From a virus: a stretch of 30,916 nucleotides of DNA. Under the pieces are notes generated by a model. It made no database searches and was not told where the DNA came from. It worked only from the letters and a program-made list of their open reading frames with translations. The DNA is taken from the IMG/VR virus record IMGVR_UViG_3300046829_000049, positions 1 through 30,916 of that record; one strand, given 5' to 3'. Shown here one piece after another: positions 16,678 through 22,301 of this stretch (positions are counted from its first letter, which is position 1; each line of letters starts with the position of its first letter). Position numbers and translations under genes: made by a program.

Positions 16678-17330
16678 CGGCTGACGGCGAGTTCCCCGGC
16701 CTCAATGAGCCGCACTTCCGTCTTCATTGACATGACCGTGTCGGCCTTGGGGCCGAGCATCTCGCGCAGGAACACGCGCATCGCCGGGTAGAGGCCCTTC
16801 TTCTCTTCGGTCCAGCCCGTGACGAACCGCGCCTTCTCGACCTTGCCGTTGACATCGTTCTTGATCAACTGCACCGTGAGCTTGGTCTTCGTCCCGTCAA
16901 CCAGTTCGATCATGTACTCCGCCTGCCCCTGCGCGATGAGGAGGTTGCAGAGTTCCACTTCTTCGCGGTCGAGCCCGTGGTAGTTCGGGTGAATCTTGTG
17001 CGGCGCGTGAATCTCGCAGACCAGACGCGGCATCTTGTAGTCGGGCAGCAGATCGCCACGGGGATTGAACACGGAGACCCCGTTACAGACGGGCGAACTC
17101 GGGTTCTGGAGTTTCTGAATCGCTTCCGCCTGCTTCTGCGGCGCGGTCTTCTGAATATCCGCGAGGTCTTCCTGCGCCTTCGCGAGACGCTCCAGCACGG
17201 CGGTCATCGTGGCCGACGAGGGATCGGTTGCGACGGCGGCGGCTTTCGTCCACCCAGGCTTACGTCCCGGTTTTCGCTTCGGGGACACTGAGGCGTGAAT
17301 CGGGGGATCGTTCTCGTCCATCTTGGCCAT
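16674..17330 (-). CDS. Hypothetical head-region protein, 218 aa
   Basis: The ATG lies 71 bases inside the preceding gene, and a second in-frame ATG lies three codons on. A basic PKRKPGRKPGWTKA segment near the N-terminus looks like an AT-hook or other nucleic-acid-binding tail. A coiled helix follows (LERLAKAQEDLADIQKTAPQ). The core has two Cys (SSPVCNGVSVFNPRGDLLPD and MPRLVCEIHAP) and ends in helix and beta segments (AMRVFLREMLGPKADTVMSM). It overlaps the adaptor start by four bases. The gene order suggests a head-completion or assembly role, but no family was recognised. Confidence 0.55.
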   Translation of the reverse strand: MAKMDENDPPIHASVSPKRKPGRKPGWTKAAAVATDPSSATMTAVLERLAKAQEDLADIQKTAPQKQAEAIQKLQNPSSPVCNGVSVFNPRGDLLPDYKMPRLVCEIHAPHKIHPNYHGLDREEVELCNLLIAQGQAEYMIELVDGTKTKLTVQLIKNDVNGKVEKARFVTGWTEEKKGLYPAMRVFLREMLGPKADTVMSMKTEVRLIEAGELAVSR

Positions 17331-17595
17331 CTTTCAGTTGGAAAATCCGGTTACACCACGGGTCCACTTCGAGCGAGAGCGCGAGGAGTTCCTTCGCGAC
17401 GGCGTCGTACTGCATGACCCCTTCGGGGACACGCACGGTCACTTGCCGCCCGTTCAGCATCGCGACGAACGTAAAGCCTTCCGGCAACAGCGTGACGCCG
17501 ATTTGTGTCGGACGACCACCGAGACGAAAGAGCGCCTCGGTGATCGCCGCACTGAGTTTCCGCGCGTCCGCTTCGGACAAGTGCGGAAGTATCAT
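17260..17595 (-). CDS. Hypothetical 111-aa head-region protein
   Basis: Start chosen at ATG 17595, seven bases after AGGAG; a TTG one codon earlier is less likely. The ordered part (residues 1-85) includes LSEADARKLSAAITEALFRL, TQIGVTLLPEGFTFVAMLNG and GVMQYDAVAKELLALSLEVD: a helix, beta hairpins and a helix. The last ~25 residues (DGQDGRERSPDSRLSVPEAK) are polar and lie over the start of the next gene in another frame, so they may be an unstructured tail. No family was recognised. Confidence 0.6.
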   Translation of the reverse strand: MILPHLSEADARKLSAAITEALFRLGGRPTQIGVTLLPEGFTFVAMLNGRQVTVRVPEGVMQYDAVAKELLALSLEVDPWCNRIFQLKDGQDGRERSPDSRLSVPEAKTGT

Positions 17596-17646
17596 CAATG
17601 TTCTCCTGGTAACACCCAGTTGAGGGCCGATTTCATTGATGTTTTC

Positions 17647-18381
17647 TTACACGCCCATCTGGAGGTAGATCATGTTGTTTTTCGTGCTGACCCCGACCTG
17701 CATCGCGTGGCCGATGGGCTGCACCGTCACCGCGGCCGCCGCCGTGGTCCAGAGATCCACCGCACCCGCCGTCGTGCCAGAAGGCACGACCGGCGCCGTG
17801 ATCGTGGGCGTGCCGTTAATCAGCACTGAGGCCGCACCGTTGGACTGGATCCAGCCGTACTGCGTGGCGGTGATGATGTAGGTGCAGACCCCGACCGCCG
17901 TCGCCGTCTGCGTGGTCGGGCAGATGATGACGTTCTTGCAGGGGTTATGCAGCAGACCCAACCGCGAGGAACTGGTCAGCGCGATCTGGATCGGTTCGTT
18001 GAGATACAGCGTGAACGCCGTGCTCGCGGTGATGGCGGCATGACCCGAGACGCTGTAGGTGTAGCCGTTGCCAGGGGTCGTATCCACCTGGAGGTAGCCT
18101 TCCGCGTAGAGATTCGCCGCTCCAGCGGTGTTGCCGGGGGTGAACGCGAAGGAGGTCGCACCAATCGCGACGGCCGGGGCCGTGGCCGCGAGGTGATTCG
18201 CGAGCGGCGCCGTGGACTGCTGCACAGTGCCTGCAACGGTTGTCGCGACGGCCTGTGCGTACTTGAACACGCGTCCATCGTTGGCGAAGCCCAGCGTGCC
18301 GAGCGGATGCACCTGCGTGGAGGTGTCGGTATAGAGCGGGGCGAGGGCGGTGCCGTTCCGCCCGGTGAGTCCGTAAGCCAT
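17647..18381 (-). CDS. Capsid-associated (decoration-like) structural protein
   Basis: 244 aa, ATG preceded by AAAGGACAGACAC, the same leader used by the scaffold gene. The protein is Ala/Thr/Gly-rich and looks all-beta (VAIGATSFAFTPGNTAGAAN, GYLQVDTTPGNGYTYSVSGH). It has a conserved-looking LLHNPCKNVIICPTTQTATA strand pair and closes in NNMIYLQMGV. Genes of this type immediately downstream of the major capsid gene commonly encode capsid decoration or head-fibre proteins. A role on the capsid surface is inferred from location and fold pattern. Confidence 0.55.
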   Translation of the reverse strand: MAYGLTGRNGTALAPLYTDTSTQVHPLGTLGFANDGRVFKYAQAVATTVAGTVQQSTAPLANHLAATAPAVAIGATSFAFTPGNTAGAANLYAEGYLQVDTTPGNGYTYSVSGHAAITASTAFTLYLNEPIQIALTSSSRLGLLHNPCKNVIICPTTQTATAVGVCTYIITATQYGWIQSNGAASVLINGTPTITAPVVPSGTTAGAVDLWTTAAAAVTVQPIGHAMQVGVSTKNNMIYLQMGV

Positions 18382-18405
18382 GTGTCTGTCCTTTCGTTAG
18401 TGGTG

Positions 18406-18435
18406 CGCCGCCGCGAGAGGATTCCCGCGACGGCG
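18406..18435 (-). other. Strong intergenic hairpin after capsid gene
   Basis: Arms CGCCGCCGCG (18406-18415) and CGCGACGGCG (18426-18435) pair over ten bases with one G-T wobble around a ten-base loop, between the capsid gene and the next gene. No T-run follows on the minus strand, so it is not a classic terminator. It may stabilise the capsid message or trim read-through. Confidence 0.6.
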
Positions 18436-18452
18436 AATCTTCCACTCGTGTA

Positions 18453-19421
18453 CTACGTGATGGTGTTCACGACCGCGAGACGACGCGGGTTGTCCGTGGT
18501 CAGGTTCAACGAACACAGAACTTTGAACACGTCCACGAACTGATTCGACGGGTTGACCGGATCGAACGCCTTCATCCACAACTGGTAGACCAAATGCAGA
18601 TTTCTGTTGTTGAGCACGAAGGCGCTGCCAGCGGGACACGCCGCATCGAAACCGATGGGGATGTCCTTAAACATCGCCGTCTGCCCCTTGAAGCCGCTGA
18701 CCGCCTTGTCCGCACTCGAAATACGGTCGTAGCGTTCCTGCGCGAAGAGCAGTCCCATGAAGCCCTGAAACACGGTCTGCTCCGTCACCGCGAAGGTCGG
18801 CGTCTCTTTGCCGAGGCCGTTGCTCGCGGAGTTGTAGGCACTCTCCAACGACGCCTTCAGCTTGTCGAAGGCTGCCGCCGACTGCGTGCCCGTGACCTGC
18901 TGGTTGCGCCAGAACGAGAACGTCGCCCGGTTGATCTGGCCCACGGTGCCGGTCGTCGGGGTGATCGAGACGAGGTACTGCAACCCACCGATTTCCTTGC
19001 CTGCGGTGCCGTTGCCGTCTGCGAAGAGACCGGTGTTGACCGTCTCTTCGATCGTGCTCTTGAGGTTGTCGAGCTTGCGCGCCATGACGTCGAACTTGCC
19101 GGCGCCCTTGGCGGTGATCGCCTTCTCAAACTCCGACATCGGCACGTCGCCGCCGATGTTCTTCCAGGCAAACTCGGCCTGGTCGAACGGGGTCTGCGGG
19201 GTCACATCCAGCGTTTCGTACTCGGACATCCACTTGACGGTGGAGTTCTCCGCGTATTCGAGGATGTGGAAAATCGCGCGGCCATTCTGCTGCTCGAAGC
19301 TGCCGTTCGCACGGAGCTGCTCCAGCATGTAGTGGCGCGCGAAGATGTTGTCAACGGGATCCTGGGAGACGTATGCTTCCCAGGATTCGGTGACGTCACG
19401 TCCGTCATTGGGATCGGCCAT
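18453..19421 (-). CDS. Major capsid protein
   Basis: 322 aa, ATG with an AGGACAG leader. It directly follows a scaffold-like gene in the order portal, small genes, scaffold, capsid. Features include the helical RHYMLEQLRANGSFEQQNG near the N-terminus, ILEYAENSTVKWMSEYETLD, FAWKNIGGDVPMSEFEKAI, a long helix (FDVMARKLDNLKSTIEETVN) and a beta-rich end (GSAFVLNNRNLHLVYQ). The E-x-x-x-Y-E-T-L beta strand and the spine-like long helix fit the HK97 fold in size and pattern. It would assemble the icosahedral head. The capsid call is by context and pattern; the exact family was not verified. Confidence 0.75.
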   Translation of the reverse strand: MADPNDGRDVTESWEAYVSQDPVDNIFARHYMLEQLRANGSFEQQNGRAIFHILEYAENSTVKWMSEYETLDVTPQTPFDQAEFAWKNIGGDVPMSEFEKAITAKGAGKFDVMARKLDNLKSTIEETVNTGLFADGNGTAGKEIGGLQYLVSITPTTGTVGQINRATFSFWRNQQVTGTQSAAAFDKLKASLESAYNSASNGLGKETPTFAVTEQTVFQGFMGLLFAQERYDRISSADKAVSGFKGQTAMFKDIPIGFDAACPAGSAFVLNNRNLHLVYQLWMKAFDPVNPSNQFVDVFKVLCSLNLTTDNPRRLAVVNTIT

Positions 19422-19436
19422 CGGTCTGTCCTATCT

Positions 19437-20498
19437 CTAGACCCGATTCCGTGACGCGCTCTTGGCCGCCATGAACTTCGCAAGTTCGTGCGGATTCTTG
19501 GGACGCGTCTGGGGAGTCGGGGCGGTCTGCGACGGAGATTCCGTCGCCGCGACCGCTTTCTGCATGAAGGTGGCTTTCGCGTGTGCCGATCCCTGGTTCA
19601 GCAACGTCGGTCCCACAACCCGGTGATACGCTTCGTGGAGGGCGATGACGACATCCCGCGGGTCGTTGGGATTCGGAGCCAGACGCTCCACTTCCTTCGC
19701 GACCGCGACCTGTGTCTCCTTCGAGTCCATCCCCGCCCAACTTTTGGCGGTCTGATAGACCGAGGTGCCCATGCGTTCCCCTTCGGCGTGATCGATGGCA
19801 GCTTGGCGTTCGGCTTGTTGCGTCTGGGCCATCTTCTCGATGGGTCCAAAGCGCGCTTCGACCTTCGCCATCCACTGTTGTTCGAGCATCGCCTCCCGCG
19901 CGGCCATCTGTTCCGCCGTGTAGAGTCCGATTTCTTTGCCATCGGACATCTGCACACGGTAGGGATTCAGATCGATCTGCGGCGTCGTCTGACCGGAGAC
20001 GTACCGCCCCTGCGCGTCACGATTGCGCGTGGCACGCGAGAGCAGGGCGTCTTTGTACTGGGGGTTCTGGACAAGATCCTTGACAAACTTGTCCGCGAAC
20101 TCCACCGGGTCGTCCCCCATCAGGGTGGCGAACTCGATGGCTTTCTGGAGCGTCTGCTGCGGAACCGTCTTGGCCCACTCGTACTGCTTCCACTGCGCTT
20201 CGAGATCGGCCCGTTCTTTCGCACGGGCGTTTTCGAGCGCCTTGTGGTGAACCTCGTAGGGAATCGGCCCTTTCGCGGGCTGTGGGTCTCCGGGCGCCGG
20301 CAGCACTGTGGTGGCTGCGTTCCGCTTCTCGGCGGTCTTCGCGAAGGCGTCCCGCATGGACGTAGGCTTCGCGACCGGTGTCGAGGACGGCGTCTCGGAG
20401 GGAGTCGTCGGCGCAGAGGTCTCCCCACTCGGCGCACTGGGCGCTGAGACGGGAGCGGGCGAGTCTGCGACGGCACTCGTCGTGCTGGTGTCTTCCAT
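19437..20498 (-). CDS. Scaffolding protein
   Basis: 353 aa from ATG 20498, preceded by AAGGACAGACAC; an upstream GTG reading is not needed. Residues 1-70 are Ser/Thr/Pro/Ala-rich and disordered. The middle is long, charged and helical (HHKALENARAKERADLEAQW, QMAAREAMLEQQWMAKVEAR). The C-terminus is basic and helical (RPKNPHELAKFMAAKSASRN), as expected for the capsid-binding tail of a scaffold. It lies immediately before the major capsid gene. It would guide procapsid assembly and then leave the head. No protease gene was seen nearby. Confidence 0.7.
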   Translation of the reverse strand: MEDTSTTSAVADSPAPVSAPSAPSGETSAPTTPSETPSSTPVAKPTSMRDAFAKTAEKRNAATTVLPAPGDPQPAKGPIPYEVHHKALENARAKERADLEAQWKQYEWAKTVPQQTLQKAIEFATLMGDDPVEFADKFVKDLVQNPQYKDALLSRATRNRDAQGRYVSGQTTPQIDLNPYRVQMSDGKEIGLYTAEQMAAREAMLEQQWMAKVEARFGPIEKMAQTQQAERQAAIDHAEGERMGTSVYQTAKSWAGMDSKETQVAVAKEVERLAPNPNDPRDVVIALHEAYHRVVGPTLLNQGSAHAKATFMQKAVAATESPSQTAPTPQTRPKNPHELAKFMAAKSASRNRV

Positions 20499-20576
20499 GT
20501 GTCTGTCCTTGTGGCGTCTGGTGCCACTTCCCACGGTCGGTTCGTCTGGGGAACCACGCCACGAAACGTCGAGCAC

Positions 20577-20625
20577 AAAAAGAAAAAGCCCTCGTCAACC
20601 GCGCATGTCGCGGATAACGAAGGCT
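20577..20625 (-). terminator. Intrinsic terminator after packaging/portal genes
   Basis: On the minus strand a 17-base arm (20625-20609) pairs with 20603-20587 around a five-base loop, with two mismatches and G-U wobble. The tract TTTTTCTTTTT (20587-20577) follows at once. It lies just ahead of the scaffold gene, so expression of the capsid genes would depend on read-through or on a promoter in the ~80 bases after it. Confidence 0.8.
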
Positions 20626-20632
20626 AGAACTT

Positions 20633-20699
20633 CGTGCTCGTTGTCTTTGATCAGCCCGCTTCGAGCACGCGGGTTTCGGCCGGCCAGCCTAGATCAAAG
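20633..20699 (-). ncRNA. Candidate structured RNA (outer stem, hairpin, loop-tail pseudoknot)
   Basis: Read on the minus strand. CTTTGATC (20699-20692) pairs with GATCAAAG (20652-20645). Inside is a hairpin with stem CCCGC (20673-20669) and GCGGG (20659-20655). Its loop GUGCUCGAA (20668-20660) is complementary over seven bases to CGAGCAC (20640-20634) downstream, giving an H-type pseudoknot option. The element lies between the last small gene (stop at 20716) and the terminator. It is not a tRNA: no acceptor/T-arm arrangement or anticodon stem fits. Structure is seen by eye; function unknown. Confidence 0.45.
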
Positions 20700-20715
20700 G
20701 TCGCAACTCTTTACG

Positions 20716-20835
20716 TCACGGTCGGTCCTCACTCGGCTTCGGGGGCGCCGCAAAGGGCGCCGCACACCAGCCACAAATCACGCGCCCACTCGGCAACGTG
20801 GTCGGCTTCGGATCCCGACATTTGCACGTCTTCAC
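20716..20835 (-). CDS. 39-aa zinc-ribbon-like mini-protein
   Basis: GTG start (20835-20833) overlapping the upstream TGA by four bases (GTGA), the same linkage used by three genes upstream of it. It starts MKTCKCRDPKPTTLPSGRVI and then has CGWC. Cys4-x-Cys6 and Cys21-x2-Cys24 could bind one zinc as a small ribbon. The last 15 residues are Pro-rich. A 30-aa reading in another frame (from 20821) lacks this pattern. Function unknown. Confidence 0.6.
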   Translation of the reverse strand: MKTCKCRDPKPTTLPSGRVICGWCAAPFAAPPKPSEDRP

Positions 20836-21122
20836 CAGGCACCGGACCTTCGTCTCGGCAGACGTTCCCATCGATAGCCACCGATGGCCGCGCCTGGTTC
20901 TCGATCACGGAGGATGGTCGGCATCTGCCGGAACTGCTGTCGCCGGATCTGCCAGTGAAGGTCAGCGATCTGTGCCTCAAGGGCTGGGATCTGTTGCGAC
21001 CGCTCGGACAACGAACGGTAGAGGCTACGACTCACCACAAACGCTTGTGCCTCTGGAACATTCCACGTCCACGGCTCATCACCGGGCATGTTGTCAGGCA
21101 CCTGAATCTCGACGGTCTTCAC
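20832..21122 (-). CDS. Hypothetical 96-aa protein with helical centre
   Basis: GTG start (21122-21120) in a GTGA overlap with the upstream stop. It opens MKTVEIQVPDNMPGDEPWTW, continues NVPEAQAFVVSRSLYRSLSE, and has a coiled segment (SQQIPALEAQIADLHWQIRR). The C-terminus is Arg-rich (YRWERLPRRRSGAW). A longer ATG reading at 21173 would overlap the previous gene more and has no Shine-Dalgarno advantage. No domain was recognised. It belongs to the block of small genes between portal and scaffold. Confidence 0.55.
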   Translation of the reverse strand: MKTVEIQVPDNMPGDEPWTWNVPEAQAFVVSRSLYRSLSERSQQIPALEAQIADLHWQIRRQQFRQMPTILRDREPGAAIGGYRWERLPRRRSGAW

Positions 21123-21373
21123 TGGACCTTCCCCGCCTTCGGGTTCACCGACCAGAGTTCCCGACAGCCGCATCGCATCTTCAGCACCGGATCGGTCTCA
21201 GCGTTCTTCGCCACGATGTCCTGTGAACACCGTGAACAGTGGAGGCCGAGGCCGAACTGCTGGGCGATAGTGGCGTACTCCATCGTTCGGAGCATCACCT
21301 GCCACGGCAGTTCTTCCGGTGTGCGGGTCCGTTGGACGCCCTGTCCTGGGATCCAGAGACTGGGCGCGCTCAT
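21119..21373 (-). CDS. 84-aa Cys-rich (zinc-binding) protein
   Basis: ATG (21373-21371) in a four-base overlap with the upstream TGA. The N-terminal half is helical (TPEELPWQVMLRTMEYATIA). The C-terminal half has Cys46-x2-Cys49 (HCSRCSQDIVAKN) and Cys68-x-Cys70 (KMRCGCREL), a four-cysteine zinc-ribbon layout. The extended reading to 21547 is rejected because it covers the upstream 143-aa gene. It may bind nucleic acid or a protein partner; function unknown. Confidence 0.6.
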   Translation of the reverse strand: MSAPSLWIPGQGVQRTRTPEELPWQVMLRTMEYATIAQQFGLGLHCSRCSQDIVAKNAETDPVLKMRCGCRELWSVNPKAGKVQ

Positions 21374-21801
21374 CCGCGCTCCTTCGGCATGTCGTACGCC
21401 GTATTCCAGTGGTGCCGGGGATCGCCGACGGTCTCGGTCAGGCGGATCGTCATCGACTCCGATTCGGTCTTCTCGGCTTTCCCGGTTGCGAGTCGTTCTG
21501 CGAGCCATGCCATCTGGTCGGCATCGACACGCCGATACGCGCCCCACCTCGAGGGACGCTGTTTGTTTTCGACCATGCCGTCGGGAACGGGGACGTCGTA
21601 CTGATAGTCCTGCAAGCCACGGGCAGCCATAAGGGCACGACGCTGGGACCAGCTCGTGATGCGGATCGGTTGAGGGCCGAGATTGCTGTCGATGTAGTCC
21701 GTCTCATCGCCAGACACGCGAGAAAACCCGTTGCCGTGAGGACAAAAAGGGAAACTGCCCACCTCAAGCACCGCGTGACATTTCTCGCAGATCGTGGTCA
21801 C
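21370..21801 (-). CDS. 143-aa protein with N-terminal zinc-ribbon motif
   Basis: GTG start at 21801, overlapping the upstream TGA (GTGA); a longer reading to 22062 would run antisense-like through two other genes and is rejected. Residues 5-22 contain CEKCHAVLEVGSFPFCPHG, an FmdB-like half ribbon (Cys5, Cys8, Cys20, His22). RVSGDETDYIDSNLGPQPIR and SWSQRRALMAARGLQ follow. This layout, ribbon then 'genuine name plus numbering helix', is one I recall from many phage proteins of unknown function encoded near the portal. No biochemical role can be given. Confidence 0.6.
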   Translation of the reverse strand: MTTICEKCHAVLEVGSFPFCPHGNGFSRVSGDETDYIDSNLGPQPIRITSWSQRRALMAARGLQDYQYDVPVPDGMVENKQRPSRWGAYRRVDADQMAWLAERLATGKAEKTESESMTIRLTETVGDPRHHWNTAYDMPKERG

Positions 21802-22043
21802 TGGCCGTTCTTCAACTTGTACGTGAGGCTGTTGAGCATGGACTTTGCGGAGTTCTTGCCCATCTTGTACTTGGCGTGGACCGCCGCATCCACCTTGGCC
21901 TTCTCGTCTGGGGTCGCGAACTTCGTCGCGTCTTCCTCTGCCGCGATGGCGTGGGACTTGTCGTTGATCGGATAGTGCTTGCCTGGAAGCGCGTACTCGC
22001 TCTGCGGCATCGCTTTGCGCTGTGCGGCTGTTAGGACGCCCAT
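21798..22043 (-). CDS. Small phage protein with LTAAQRKAMP...YPI..KSHA motif
   Basis: 81 aa. The opening MGVLTAAQRKAMPQSEYALP then GKHYPINDKSHAIAAEED matches a motif that I recall from many phage proteins and protease-linked head genes: L-T-x-x-x-R-x-x-[LM]-P, then a short [AF]-x-P-G stretch, Y-P-I, then [DS]-x-x-H-A. The C-terminal half is basic and helical (DAAVHAKYKMGKNSAKSMLN). It lies 13 bases inside the end of the 89-aa gene upstream. Probably a virion- or head-assembly-linked protein; its function is not established. Confidence 0.55.
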   Translation of the reverse strand: MGVLTAAQRKAMPQSEYALPGKHYPINDKSHAIAAEEDATKFATPDEKAKVDAAVHAKYKMGKNSAKSMLNSLTYKLKNGQ

Positions 22044-22300
22044 TTGGGATCTCCCGGCTCAATCCACTCGCATTCCGAGTCGTAGATGTGGAGGCGTCGT
22101 CCGTCCGAGAAGATGAGCGTCATCGCGTCGAGCGCGTTTTCGCTTTCGACGGCGACGATCTCGCCAAGAAACTGGGCGTTCCGGCGCGCGATGTCCGGTT
22201 CTCGGCTCGTCACATAGTCCGCATAGGTGCGGCGATCGTGTTGATAGCGTTCACGATTCTCCGCAATGACGCGCTCAAACGCCTCGTGCATGGTCTCCAT
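22031..22300 (-). CDS. Hypothetical 89-aa protein
   Basis: ATG one base after the portal stop. Helical, charged N-terminus (METMHEAFERVIAENRERYQ) then a beta-like end (ALDAMTLIFSDGRRLHIYDS) with ECEWIEPGDP. The single Cys and the lack of low-complexity sequence suggest a folded small domain. It overlaps the next gene by 13 bases. No family was recognised. It is the first of the small genes between portal and scaffold. Confidence 0.6.
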   Translation of the reverse strand: METMHEAFERVIAENRERYQHDRRTYADYVTSREPDIARRNAQFLGEIVAVESENALDAMTLIFSDGRRLHIYDSECEWIEPGDPKWAS

Positions 22301-22301
22301 G

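Noticed and set aside
19488-20447. Long plus-strand frame (319 aa)
   Set aside because: Antisense to the scaffold gene, very Arg-rich, no recognised domain.
20645-20699. tRNA in the intergenic region before scaffold
   Set aside because: Too short, no acceptor/T-arm geometry, no anticodon stem; kept as structured RNA only.
20729-20821. 30-aa minus-strand frame (MSGSEADHVAEW)
   Set aside because: The competing 39-aa frame has the GTGA coupling and the four-Cys pattern, so it is preferred.
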